Shown: piece by piece, positions 50,792 to 64,000 of the stretch
Position numbering within the stretch: position 1 is the first letter of the stretch
Layout of the letters: each line of letters starts with the position of its first letter
Assembly (NCBI GenBank): GCA_022266195.1
Contig: WHVY01000005.1
Location: 4,278,001 to 4,342,000 of the forward strand
Direction: 5' to 3'
DNA: 64,000 nt
DNA from: Tetranychus cinnabarinus
Taxonomy: Eukaryota; Arthropoda; Arachnida; Trombidiformes; Tetranychidae
The notes under the pieces: generated by a model
The model's input: the letters and a program-made list of their open reading frames with translations, nothing else
Told to the model about the DNA's origin: nothing
The model's database searches: none
Made by a program: the position numbers and the translations under genes

Positions 50792-53700
50792 TAAAGGAAA
50801 GCAAAGAGTAAATCGGTTGCTATGAGAGCCACTCTTGAAGCGCGATTATTAAATCTTTAATACATTTGTGACGCATTTTGTAAATTAATCATAAAGTGAT
50901 CCTTATTGATTATGAACAGTTTGCTTCTCAGTTATTTCCATGAAGAGATTTCTTCTTTAACTCAGTTCATTTAAAGTTTAAGATTCACGGTATATGCTGA
51001 ACCATCACCACTTAACAGTTAATAATGATCACTGAACAAAATCTTATCCCTAACAATTGAAATGTTTTAAATCGTCTTTAAACGCTTCATTTTGCAGTTT
51101 TTTTTGATTCGACAAGGAAAGTGTGTTTAAAAATTCATTTTATGCACAAGTGTTCAACTCTGAAAATATGGCATCTAAGCTAACATTTTCCAGTTGAATT
51201 CCCATTCACACCTCATTTATTATGAGCACAAGAACTGAATTTTTTGACAATATTTTCAGATCGCCAATTTCCAAATGTTCATTTCTTTGAATGCTGTCAA
51301 GTTACGAATCCGTTTTGCTCATCAAACATCCAACTTTGAACCTTATTTTCGCTGTTGAAGAAAAACCAACAAAAAGATATTCACTGAAATGATAGCATTT
51401 TGATACAATTCACAAATGTACAATTTAAAAATTGAACAGACAGCAAAAAAGTCTATTCAATTTGAAGAGAACCCAAAATTTTCCTAAAAAACTTGCACCA
51501 ACCTTCGAACCAATAAAAGACAATCTTCGACCATCGAATCAAAGAGCCTCAAAGAAAGGTCAAGAAATGCTCAACTAAAAGCAAATCCCATTTTCCAAGT
51601 GATTTCAATTGCTAAAATTGCTGATCGACTCTTCAACTATAAAAACACAAACAATGTAAACCCAAATTGTCTCGAAATGATTAAATCAATATTCTTAATT
51701 TGAGAATATTGAAATTTCATGAGAAAACTTGATTATCTTGAAACTTGTGAACCTTTTATCCAATGTTAAGAAAAAAAATCAGTTTTTAATCGGTTTATTG
51801 AATTTCAATTTTCCCTCAATTCATCTTGAAAGTGCCATTTTTTGTTCAACTTTTTTCCAACTTTTCCATCTTTTCCCATCTTCATCCTCATCAGCAATTT
51901 CACTCTTAATGTGATCTTTTTCATCCTATTTTGTTATTATTTATGCTTCACTGATGTTCATGTAAAGGTATGATTTAGCCTCGGGTTCATATCAAATTGG
52001 ATTAGAAGAGAAAAAAAGAAAAAGTTCTTTTAGTTTGCTGAGATTAAAAAGCGAATCAAATCTCAAGATTATCTTCAACATCAGCAGAGTTCATTTTCAT
52101 GTTCAGCGAAAAAAACTAAAAACAAAAAGAAGTGAATATTAATGGAAAATAATGTTAACTAAAAAATAAATTAACTTTGATTCCATGTTCAGTTGAATTT
52201 GCAATTAAAAAGTAAAATCAATTTCAAGTCATGGTCAATGAAGTAACCTAATTGACTGTGTTCAAGTTATTAATATTTAGCAATTTAGAGTAAAAGTTAT
52301 CACTAAACTGTTATCAACATTGCCCTTTAATAACCATTTTTAAGATACTTTTTCACTCCCAATCGACTCAGTTGGTAATATTATTTGCAGCTAATTAAAC
52401 TAATTGGTTTGTCAAATCATTTTTTCCCTGTTAATTTGATCCAGTTTTAGAGTGTTTTTCACTTCAATTAGTAATTATTATCAACTAAACTATTATATTA
52501 AAAAAAAGGTTGTTATTGTCGTGCATTCATTTGACGACAAGTTCATTGAAAGGTTTAAACTTTTACTGTTCACTGTTTCTATTCATGTTTGATTTCATGA
52601 AAAATATTCATCATGATGAGTTGCTATTTAATTAGTTAATTTATTCATTCCATTGTTTCACTGTTTTCTTGTTTTTTTCGTCAAAATCAACGTTTTACCT
52701 ACACATTTGTTTTTCGGTTGAAGGTTGAAGTAAATTGGTTCAATCAATGCTACTATTGAACTGAATTTTGAGAAGATCAATTAAAGCTCATGGGAACAAG
52801 TTTCCTGTCGTGAAAACCAAAGTACCAAAGTTTCCATCTTTTCTTCCAACGAAATTAAGCTAATTTTCAAGTGATAAATGATGAATTTTAAACGAATTTT
52901 CCTTCGATTCGAAGTTAATTTCCCTTTTAAAATCGAATCAAAGCTTTTCTCAAAGAAAAATCGACTCGAATTGGAAAAATAAAAATAATGTCGAATTGTT
53001 CAAAGATTTTTCGTTCAAATATTCATGAAAATTTGTTTGGAATTTTTCATTTAGAACTTGAAAAAGAAAACTTTTGAACTTTTTGAAGCAAAAATTCCAA
53101 TAGAACCAAAGTTTCGAAAATCGTTGGTTCATTTACTGATCAAGTGCTGAAGTAAACTTTGAGTAAACAAGAAATGGAATTTGTTATTCAGTGTTTTATT
53201 GAGAAATTTTCAGTTGAACTGAGAGTCAAAGTCGATGTTGAATTGTTTGAATTTCAACATTTTTCGTTCATTAAATGTTCGATAACGAAAGTGTTGAAAT
53301 TTCCTTTGGAAAATGATTTTGAAGGAAAATGGATGAACATGAAAATTACTCGAAAATAAAGGAGCTTTTAAACAATTTAGCAAAATCAATTGACTTGACA
53401 TGCAATAAACTGATTGGATTGAACAGAGAAGAAAAGATTGGAAAGATTGTGAAACTTTCGAATTACAACTTGAGATATTCTGATAATGAAGATTCTGAAT
53501 GCTTCGAGTTAGCGTGTTTCTCCAATTCTTGAAAATCTTTTTTCCCCTGAAAAATTGTTCAATATTTTTTGTTGAAAATAATTGTCCAAGTTGACATGAG
53601 AAAGTGATTCAATTGCAATATTGAAAAACGCAATCAATTTGGTTTAAACTTTTCAATCAATGTTTTTCCATCTGAAAATGAATGGACGAGAAAAAGGTTT

Positions 53701-56700
53701 TGAAAAGATGAAAACTATTACTTGGAACTTGTTATCCGTTAAAGTAAAAAATGAGTTATTTCTCACTTTTATATCAGTGTAAAGGTTACAAAGGCACGGC
53801 TAAAGCCTGAGGTTTTTTGTTCGATCAACGATCAAGATTAAAGAGAGAAAATGTAAAATTATTCATGAGACTCACAAGTTAACATGTCAATTGAAAAGAA
53901 TAAGCTTTAATACTTTCATCTTTTCACTTTTATTCTTCTTCTTTTCTTCTTCTCTATCATTCACTCAAATTATTATTTTTGATGCCCTTTAGGCACAAAT
54001 AACCTTATATGAAAAGGGATAAAGCTAAAGCTAAAAAGAATGAGCAAAGGTGAACGAAAAAGAAAAAAAGAAATCTCTTAAATTCTGTAACATTGAGCAG
54101 CAAAAAGTAAAGCAAAAGAAACAGTTTAACTGGGAGTGAGAAATTCCCTGTTCAATTTCAATTTCCATTATGCATTATAAAACATTCAAAACAAGGTTAT
54201 ATTTTTCCGTGCAAAAGGCAACCTCAGGCATCGAGAATCTGGTCAACATTTTTCACGCTCAGCCTTTTATCAAACTTTTTGAACGATTTTTTTTTCTCTT
54301 CTGAAATTCCAAGTTTTATTCAGAATGTCTCGAGTCTGAATTTCAATTTTTGCATTCGATGAAGATTTCGAAAGGTTTAGTCTGATTGTTATCAATGAGA
54401 TTCAAGAGTTTGAAGGATTAAAATCGTTAGGTGAATGAGGAAAGGTAATTGTGATTTTACCTTGTTCAACTCTTATCAACAGTTTCAATCCGTTTCTTGC
54501 TTCATGCAAATCACTTGTTCATCTTGAGCTTATCTCAACTTTTCGAGCACTTAGTCTGCACATTTGATTGCATAAAGATAGTTTATTTACTCTCAAGTGT
54601 ATTAACAACATTAACATAACCTTTTGTTATTCACTTTCTTAATTTAATTTAATTTAATCTAATTTTACTTATATATTTTTGCTTCCCTTTTTTCAGGCTT
54701 TAATCTTATTCTTTTTTTTCAAGTCAACTTAAACTTAATTATCGATTTCAATTTTCAATGTTTTAATGAAGGCATTGATTGAAGTTTGGGTTTTGAGTGG
54801 TTGAAAGGCAGCTACGAGTAAAACATGTTCATTGAAATGCTAATAAAGTGACTGAACAGAAAGGAAAAGTTATGAAAATTTTGGAGTGAAAAATGTCATT
54901 TATTTTGTGAAAAGAAATTCATTAAATCAAATTTTCAAATCTTAATCCAACTTCAACTGTCAGAAACATGTATTTATTGTACGATAAACTTTCCCAAGTT
55001 TCCTCAACATTCATTGTCAAGAATTGAGCAGTAAAATCAAGTTTCAAATGAAAAACATTTTCAAGCGCAAGCATGATAAAAGGAAAGAGATTTGTAATTC
55101 CACTGAAACTTGATCAACTGATTAACTTTCATGAGTCGTCGTAACAAATTTTACTATTATTTGGTTCCACCTCGAACCCAAGCCGATGACTCTTCTAGTT
55201 GCACTCAACTAAGTTACAAGCCTGATCTGCTCGCATTCAACAGGCTTCTCAGCTCAATAGCCTTGTGACTTTTATCAGTAAAATATAAGAGAAGATCATT
55301 TAGACGAGAAAAATTTTCTGATTACTCGATAATACCAACTGTCTATTCTGGTTTCTTTATGCGATTCCCTGTCTTTTCACCCCACACTCGTGTGATCATT
55401 CGTGGCATAAATGTGATGCAACTTGATGAAAAACCTGAGAGATGATTGGTTGACTTATGAATATGAACTTTTCACGGAAAAGTAGGAAAGAGTTGGCTTT
55501 CAAGTAAAACTTGACTGCATCTTTTAAAGCAAAAGGTTAACCCACGAAATGGGAAAAAGTTTCAGTCTTCAAACTGTAACCTGGAAGCTTGAAAAAGGTT
55601 CACAAAATTGAAAGGTTGGACCCAAAAAAGGCTTCAACTCCTGATAACTTGAATGTTACACTTTTATCACATTTACCATTCACTTTGCAATATCTTTATC
55701 TGTACCATCAACTTTGATCCAACCCTTGACTAACAAGTAGTAACTTGACAGTTATTGATCTACAAATATGCACCTTTCCATGATATTCAATTGAATAAAC
55801 ATGATGAGAAGAGAAGGAAAAAAAATGATAAGACAATTCATTTACTTGACGGTTCATTGGGTGCAAGTTTCCATCATCCATCACCAACAATTTTACCTCT
55901 CAACATTTAATCGTAAATTTTTCTGGTTCCATGTTTACACCAAGCATCCAAGTCTTTGACATAATTAGTGAGTGTAAAGATTTTCAGTTGAATAAATTTT
56001 CTCTCAACTTCTGTTAATTTAATTTTAAACATTCTTACGATCAGAATAGTTAATCACTTGGATGAACAAGTGTCACCATATTGACCCTGGAACCATGACC
56101 TTTGAGGATGGAAAATGTTGAAAAATGAAGCAACTGTTGAGCTTATCTGCATTCTTCATATTGTCAACTTGTCTGTACTTGACTGTTGTTCAGTGTTCTG
56201 TAACATTCTTACCCTGTAACATGGAAAAAAGCAGATGAACAAAAAGAGTGATAATCTTATTCTTGAGCAATACTCTTCACTTTAGCCAATGATACTTTTT
56301 TTCACCTTCAATATCATCACCAGGAATCAATCTCACACTGAATACATCTTCATTGAAGTACATTGATTCAACACCTCATGAATAGCCAGACGAGAAAAAT
56401 GTTATAAATAAAAATAAGTGGAAAGAGAGTAAAAAAGTGATAACAATAAGAACAACAGTTTTTTTTATCAGAATAAGAATATGATGAGAAAATATTAATA
56501 CAATTCAGAGTTGCTTTTATTCCGAGCATTCAGCTCATTCTAATATCTATTATTTAAAATGATATTATCATGCAACTTGGAGTGAAAAAATATCAATTTA
56601 TTGTGAGGCTTGCAATGAAAAGGAAGCAAAATAATGTAACAACCCATTGAAAAGAGAAATGTGATTTGCATGATCTTTTCTTTCACAAGGAAAAAGGAAA

Positions 56701-57398
56701 AAAAAGTTCATTCTTCGATTTTCTCGATAATTGATCATTTTTCCAATTCAGCATCCTACATGAACATACACTTTTACTAATCACAATTTGAACATTTAAA
56801 TGTTGTAACAACCCAAAAGGATTAAATAGCAGCCTACGCCAAGTTGAATTGTAGTAAAGTTAAAGACTCAACCAAATATACATTTATCTGGGAAGAAAGT
56901 TTTTTTTCACATGAAATTCTGGCAAACTGCCTGTTGCTCAACTATGGAAGAATTTTTTTCGTCAAAAATCAATAAGTTAACAGTGACCAAGATTTGGTGT
57001 AAAGCTAACAAATTGTTGCTTACCATTGTTATCCTCTTATTCAGTCAAAAATTCTGACTGAATATTTTTCTCATTCAATAGTGAAAAGTCAACTTGGCGT
57101 TTCCATCTTTACATACGTCTCATGAGCGACAGATTATGTAGGGTGGAATGTTTATTTTGTGGCTCGATATATGAAAAGAATTGATGAACTTTTTCGATTA
57201 AATTATTCAGGCTTAATTAGTTTAAAAAAATTTGAATTGAGATGTTTAGTCAAAAGTAAGTCACAAGAAAAGAGAAGAAAATATCTATTCCGAAAAGGAG
57301 GTCGAAACAGTTTTTACGAATTACTATATTCGAACGGGTACAGAAGCTTTATAAATTCTTCATCACATATTTAAATATTTTTCAAATCGAAGTTTAAA
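50792..57398. other. Gene-poor stretch between two MITEs
   Basis: No gene supported. A coding-like but interrupted segment at 53174-53532 is listed separately, and a 71-codon open frame at 57159-57374 has no recognised family. Otherwise AT-rich sequence with short simple runs. Confidence 0.5.
53174..53532 (+). other. Coding-like segment in two frames, possible decayed gene
   Basis: An ATG at 53174 opens a frame to 53359 (MEFVIQCFIEKFSVELRVKV onward). A second frame shifted by two bases opens at 53329 and ends at 53532 (MDEHENYSKIKELLNNLAKS onward, with LNREEKIGKIVKLSNYNL). Both read like soluble protein of mixed composition rather than low-complexity shadow, and they overlap by 31 nt. This could be a frameshifted pseudogene or two chance frames. 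No family recognised. Confidence 0.2.
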
Positions 57399-57404
57399 CA
57401 CGAT

Positions 57405-58030
57405 AGTAGTAGCAAAACATACGCTTCTGAGGCCCAGAACGGAAACTAAATGATGATAAAGAGAGATCCGTCACTTGCACCAAGCGAAAGCGTGACGAAA
57501 AGGTTCTTTCTAAACCAAGCATTCTGAAACCAGTTTATATTAGAACTGGATAGTTTTCATGTATTGCTTGAATTTAATACATTTTGAAATAAATTTTTTT
57601 AAAAATACATACATTTTAAAGCTTTATTCAACCAGGTTCGGTTTTTCTCGGGGTTTTTTAGAGGATGTTTCTCTTTGTTCTCGGGGGATGTTATCCATAC
57701 TTATCGGGGGATGTTTAACTTTGAGACCTTATTCTTCTAATCAAGGTGATTAAATATGCTTTTACATGTATTCATATGATAAACACTATCAAAATCTACC
57801 ATCATTATTGAGCAAAAGTTGATAAATATCATTATCATGAAGATATTATGAAAATTCTGAAAAATTGCTTTTTATCAATAACAAGCTTATTTGATCGGCT
57901 AGAAAGATGATTCAAACATCAAATCGATTCATTTATGTTGTTTAAACATATCCGAAAGCAAAAAAGTATGACGTTTTTGGGTCATTTTGTTTCCGTTCTG
58001 GGCCTCAGAAGCGTATATTTTGCTACTACT
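57405..58030. mobile_element. 626-bp MITE with long inverted repeats, superfamily unassigned
   Basis: The terminal inverted repeats are about 40 bp and nearly perfect: the left end starts AGTAGTAGCAAAA and runs through CTTCTGAGGCCCAGAACGG, and the right end is its reverse complement with one mismatch before the repeats diverge. A 6-bp direct repeat CACGAT flanks both sides (57399-57404 and 58031-58036). The interior is AT-rich with a G-rich CGGGGGATG pair near 57680-57712 and no coding capacity. A 6-bp duplication does not settle the superfamily. Confidence 0.85.
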
Positions 58031-58036
58031 CACGAT

Positions 58037-61000
58037 CTAAGGTAGGAGCTGAAGCGAAGAACAACTCGAATCTAGATTATTGGCGTTGATGAATTGGCTA
58101 AAGAAAATGTTGTATTCTTATTCAAAATTGAGATTGATTATTCAGAACAATATCTGAATAACCATTTTTGTCGTTCTTTTCATTGGCATCATTTCACCTG
58201 ATAAATCCTAATAGGTTCAATCAATAAACGATGAAACTTGGTATCAACCCTGAGGGATTTTTGTTCATTCGTGTTCCTTTTATTCATTTGAATTCCCTGT
58301 GAGTTTAATGATGAGAAAAAAGTGAAACAAGGAAGAAAAATTTGTACCAAATCGATATAATCGATCAAATTTCGATCTGATTTGGTTACTTCATCATCAG
58401 TAGTTAAAGAAAAAAACAAAACAAAAGTCAAAATCAGATGAACAATTAAATGTTTCTCTTTCCATCGATTTTCGAGAAAAAATTGAAAATTTCAAAACTT
58501 GCAACCAGAAAATAATTTCCAGAGTTTAATAGAAGCTTAATTGATAGAAAATTTTGTTTCATTGAAAATGATTTCGAGTGAAAAAAGGTGTGAAAATCGA
58601 TAAATCTTAATCAATGAACAGAGCAAGAAAAAAATGGCAAAACATTTCAATTCAATTTTCATAATCACAGCATTTTTATTCTGAGGAAGAAAAAATAGTC
58701 TAAAGTAACAAAATTCCGTGATTTATTTCAACTTGTGACAGGAAAAAATGTCAACAGTTATGCTAAGTAATTGCTCATGGTAATTCAGTTGAGCCAATAA
58801 AAGAGAAAATTATTCAAAGAAAAAAAAAGTTTAATATTCACCAAAAGTTCACCTATCGATATATTATAATAAATAAAATTGAAGGGAAGACAAAGTTTGA
58901 CTTGAAGTTACATATTGAAGAAACATGGTTTGAGTACACTTGAGCAACAGGAAAATGTGAAGCCAGGGAAGTGATGAAGATATTGATGATAAAGATGATT
59001 ATAGAGATGAAAGGAAATGTTAAATTGAGTAAGAATATTGGTTTACACTGTTAGGTAACATTCTTGGTTCAATTATCGACTTGAATTTTGTTTCATCATG
59101 AATATATTGTCTGCCTAATTGTAGCTAATGAATATTCATTTTGTCAGATTTTCTTCGTGCTTCTCTCTGTTGGTTTATTCAAATGCGAATCTCATCTATT
59201 GAGATTTTCCCCTTTCCAATTTTTCTCCACAAAAAAATGGCCTAATTATTTTACTAAGCGCCCACAAGATTTACAATTAGATCAATAACTGAGAGATCAA
59301 AATTAGCAGCTCCATTTTTTATTACCTTACGTTAGATGATTGAAGATGCAAACTTATCGAAATGTTTTCGTTCGTAATTCTTGTATAATTACTTCAAATA
59401 TACTCGAATCACTAGAAGAAGACTTTTGCATTTTTGTCGAGAATCAGGAATTACTTTTTGAAAGTCATCCATTCATTTCAGGCAACAATATTTGTCGCAA
59501 TGCTGATCACCGCTTGACTCGGTTAATCAATTGAAGCTTCACTTTGAACTTATGGACGATTTACTTTGACTGTAAACATGATCATAATTCATCAATTATC
59601 TCGAGGAACCATTAGGCAAACAACGAAACATCTAACATTGTCTCAAATTACGGACTCTGAGCTAATTAAAATCATCAATCAGATAACAATTATTACTGAT
59701 GAGTGACAATGAATGCTTCACTTGACTCTTTGTTCATTATCAGTGTTTTAGTTGTAAACTTGAAAGGGAATCGCTTCGATGTTTAACATGAAAAAAAAAT
59801 GAAAAGAGAAATGTGAAAAAATTGAAAAACGAAAAGAAAAATTAAAATAAAGTTTTTATCTTTGAAAAACCAGAAGCTGAATGATGCTTTTCATGGTGAT
59901 GACAAAAGAATTGATGAAACAAAAAGACAAATAATCGGATGAAAGGTTAAAATGAATACAGAAAAGTGTTGCAAGTGTTAACAAGTGAAACACCTTTTAC
60001 CTAGTGGAGTGTAAATGGGTCAAGATCATTGATTCATGGTTGACCTGAACTGTTGAATATTTTGATACAAAGAGTAATCAATGAATCAGATTAAAGTAAT
60101 GAGCAAATTGAAAGGCGAACCACGAAAAGAAAAAAAATGCAAATCAATCGATTGACCAAACAAACGAATTGAAGCAAACTAAATAACATGGATACGAGTT
60201 GATTCATGAAGGAAAAAAGTGAAGATAACAATTTCGTCAGACCATTAACTCAAAATATCACAGAATTGATTGCAATGAGCAAGTGATTTAGAAAATTTAT
60301 ATTCAACAGAACTCTCAATGAATCTGAAGGATGCCATTTCAATGTTAAAAATTGAAAGTTAAAAGCATTTCTTAAAGTCAATAAAATGTTTCAAGCTCAA
60401 TCAGTTTCAGACACTTTTGCAAAAATTTCAAGTTTGCTCACAAAATCACTTTTTCAATGGGAAAATTATTCAAAATGTAAACATTTAAACTGTCAATATC
60501 ATGTTCGAGGGTAAAACAGAGTTGACTAAAGATTGTTCAGACTCAGTGCCAATGGGATGCTTTCAACAAACTTATCAATCGCAATTAAAGGAATGAGAAA
60601 AAACCAAAATCTATAAAATAATTTTCGATCAAGAAACAATTTCGACTCAATTTTCGAGCTTAGTTTTGCCTGAAACATTCAAATTGAAAATCCTCTTTAA
60701 ATAGCCAACAGAGAAGTTTCGATATTTGACAAGAATTTCATGATCGCTGAAGGAAAAGAATGATTATCAAGCTGAGAATTGGATAATTTATTGATCGTTG
60801 ATTTGATGAAGAATCAGAAGGGAATCAAGATCAATATTAAAAGTTTTGCTGAAAAGACAAGATATGAAAAGGTCAAAATTGAAAGATTTTTCGATTTCGT
60901 TTTATTCAATTTTCGCAACTAACTTATCGAATATGAATTTGTAATAATGTTAACTTATGGTAACACTTTTCATGATTGATCTTTAATTCTCAATGGAAGT

Positions 61001-64000
61001 CTCGGATTGCAATTTGCTTTCAATTGATGTAGAAAATTGTTGATCCAATAAAAAAGTTTTCATTTGAGTTTCATTTTTCAGTGAACACTTTCCATCCATG
61101 TAAATGTAATCATTTTAATGGTGATTAATTCAATGTGAGGCTAAAATTTGATATGTAAGTTAATTATGAAAGAAGAGTGAAGTTATGATGGAAACAGTTA
61201 ATGATGTTATTAAAATGGTCACTTTAGTTGTCTCATTGAATATCAATGTTTCATCCACTTTCAAGCCTTTCCTTTCAACGAGCAAAAAAACTAAAAAGAG
61301 CTGATCGATAATTGTATTAAATATCGAGTTAGTTAAAAGCAAAAAGCTAGTTGATTGACCGTTGGAGAGTTGAGTATAAAATTGATGATGAAAATGAGTG
61401 TTGGTGAGTCGAAAGATAAAGTGATTAGATGATGAGAATGGTTGATGATGCTGATAGATTGATGGATCAAATGTTCAGTTGAAAAAAAAGATAATGATGT
61501 TTGTTGTGATGAGGAAGTAGTGCGAGAGAGAGAGATGAAGGAAATGAAGAGATAGACATGGTTAAAGTAACCGGCATCTTGATCATGACCATAACAATCA
61601 TCGTTGACCAATCATTGTTTGCACCTCAATTGGTAAAGTTGATCATCATTACGATTGTGATAAGTGAGAAGCGTAAAGAAGGGAAAGAGAAGAAAATGGA
61701 GAAAAGATGACAAGTTCATTATTATCATGATTATCATGATGGTAACCATAATAATATCAACATCCGATTAACTCATAATATGATAAACATGAAACATTCT
61801 TTTCTCTCTTCCATTAATAATGATCGCCATTCAATATGGAATCAGCATCCGATTGCATCATTAAGTAAAGATCAAATTTTCATGCAATTTTATCAACTTC
61901 AAGTTCAACATGTTGAGTGGAAAAAGAAATTCAGATCCAATCAGGAATCTGGACCTTTTTCTCTTCGAACTTTTTTTCTAAGTTAAAATTGTATTTGAAT
62001 GATAACTTGAATAAACTTTTGTAACGATTTATGTTTCTGTCTAATTGAATTATATTTAGAAGAAAGTTTTTCTTGTTTTTATTGTAATCTTTTTAATTGC
62101 TCAAGGAAAATCGCTAGATTTTTCAGTTTATTAAAGTTTCATTTTGAATAGTTTGAACATTTATTGTTGAACTTGCTACTTTCATTGATAACTTTTGTTG
62201 GATTGTGAGAAAATCCCTGAAGAAATACTTTTACGATTGACTTTAGCTTTTCACATTTTGTGATACTTTGTTTGACAAACAAAAGTTTTTCAAAAGAATA
62301 GCTTCAACGATATTGAGAGTTGAATTTGCAGACATTATTTGCTGACGAACTCATCAAGTTTCTGGTTATAAATTAGGTTTACATAAATGCAATATTAAGT
62401 GGGCGTAAAGGTCATTTAAGGTGACCAGCTTCAATAGTAAACGTGAATAAAATATTGAAATATGAAGTTTGCATATGAAGTCAAAAATACTCCAAGCATT
62501 CAAAATGTCTACACTTTCCAAGCATAAATATTGCTAAATCAATGTTTTTCTTGTTCTCACTTTCGCTCGAGATTCCAACGAAGCGATCATTCGAAGAGCC
62601 AATGTTTGTTCTTCGTAATCATATGCAATGCACAGATTTTAATTACTCGGGATTGAATGTAAAATTTCTGCAGATCAATAAACAATAAAATAAATCGAAA
62701 ATCAATCTTTAGTAAAAGTTGAATCAAAAGATCTTTTCGTGCAGTTAATTCAATTTATTATTTATATCATATTATGGCCAATCTATGGTTTGTCAATCTT
62801 ATGAGTTTAGAGTTTCAATCTTTGCAGAAATTTCTTTTATAATGTTCGTTTGATTGAACGTTTAACTTTGATCGAAAATCAATTGGAACGATTCTATGGC
62901 AGGAGCTAGCTGCGTCTGTTCGGACAAGTATCAATTTGTAATTATTATCCAAGAAATGACTTTTGCAAATATTTCATCTGGAAACTCGAGCAAATTTATA
63001 TTCAGAAAGACTAAACATGAAATTTTCCAACAATTATTTTTGTAAAGAAATGAATCTTAATGATTTTTAAGTTAAGGTTAATAGCTTTTGCTTTATCATG
63101 AAGCATATAAATGCATATAATTTAGCAGATTCTAGGTTAAGATGATTAAGGTTATAAAATGAAAAACGCATTTCCTAGAAGACAAGTTTTATTTGAATAA
63201 GATGATTATTAATGTAATAAAAATGAACTTGCAAGATTTATTCAAATATTAATCACACTGAAAGCAGACAAAGTTAATAATAATGCCAGAAAGTTTAAAT
63301 TTAACTTTCATGTACAGTTTATAAAGGAATGATCGATGGACAAGATTGTTTGGACGCTACAGTGCAAATGATTAACTAACAAAGTACATTTTGCAATGAG
63401 AACGCAAGCTTTAAACATTGAACAAATTTAGTTAATCCAAATCACGAGAACCAGGAAATACTTTAATATTTTGCTAATTAAAAATTGTAGGAGGATATAA
63501 AACCATTTCATTGAATAGCTTTATTGAATCACTTTATCAGCAACTATTAAAACGCTTTTATTGCTTCAATCGAAATAAAAGGAAACGATGAAATGTGCAA
63601 CGAACGTTGAAACGATCAGGTTCAAGCAATAACGATCAAAATTACACACGAAATCGACTCAATCTCTGACTTTAATCAATCTTTTGTCATTCAATTGCTT
63701 TTGATCTGTTTCTGTTCAATTCAGTTCAAGCAAGAAGACAATGAGAAGTTATTATATTTTTGACAATATTCCTTAGCGTTCAATCGCACAAATGAACTCA
63801 TTTGCAAACTAACCAAATCTCCACTCTTAGTCCAAAGTCAAAAGCTCTTTTCATTGCTAGCTTTCAATCCGATATTTGCAATTGGATCACAAAAGTCATA
63901 ATGATCGTAGTTGTCTATTTAACTTTTACTATGTCTAACTTGCGCTTAGAAGAAAATGTTTAATTGTTGCATGTTGATGCCCAATGGATGATTTAGAGCG
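58037..64000. other. Gene-poor stretch to the end of the window
   Basis: No gene supported. Open frames at 59088-59288, 59340-59534 and 61780-61986 on the plus strand are of ordinary composition but have no recognised domain or splice context. GAGA-like AG runs occur near 61530. Confidence 0.5.

Noticed and set aside
1..64000. tRNA, rRNA, CRISPR array or viral/bacterial insert
   Set aside because: No B-box-like GGTTCGA context with a cloverleaf, no conserved rRNA segment, no spaced direct repeats and no viral or bacterial gene was seen. A full tRNAscan and protein search could not be run.

Overview
The window looks like nuclear DNA of a small arthropod, most likely a mite and possibly a spider mite such as Tetranychus (inference). 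The DNA is strongly AT-rich, the genes carry GT-AG introns, and the four recognisable genes match animal families. There are no bacterial operons, no rRNA or tRNA that I could recognise, and no CRISPR array.

Layout. From 1 to about 11.2 kb I find no gene. From 11.25 to 15.67 kb a complete six-exon fatty acyl-CoA reductase (FAR) lies on the minus strand; its exons join to exactly 511 codons including the stop. From 16.25 to 19.4 kb is a decayed second copy of the same neighbourhood: a broken FAR pseudogene (17.3-18.4 kb), the intact snRNP gene LSM6 (18.6-18.84 kb, minus) and, divergently, the intact telomere gene POT1 (CDS 19.72-21.59 kb, plus) with two untranslated leader exons. The first copy keeps the intact FAR but has lost LSM6 and all POT1 coding sequence, leaving only the POT1 leader exons at 16.4-16.6 kb. 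The two copies have therefore lost complementary parts. FAR exon 4 is almost identical between the copies while its flanks have diverged, which suggests gene conversion.

From 22.4 to 27.65 kb on the minus strand are the three 3' coding exons of a rhodopsin-like receptor of the myosuppressin (DMSR) type, covering TM2 to the C-terminus. The TM1 exon was not found and may lie far upstream, possibly outside the window. From 27.7 to 64 kb there is no gene I can support. This gene-poor stretch holds microsatellites, three MITE-like elements with terminal inverted repeats and target-site duplications (162 bp Tc1/mariner-like at 31.2 kb, 492 bp hAT-like at 50.3 kb, 626 bp unassigned at 57.4 kb), and a few protein-like open segments of doubtful status.

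The genes do not form a pathway: FAR makes fatty alcohols, LSM6 acts in RNA processing, POT1 caps telomeres and the receptor senses a neuropeptide. The most informative feature is the duplication history between 11 and 19.4 kb. I did not find a convincing new biological system.
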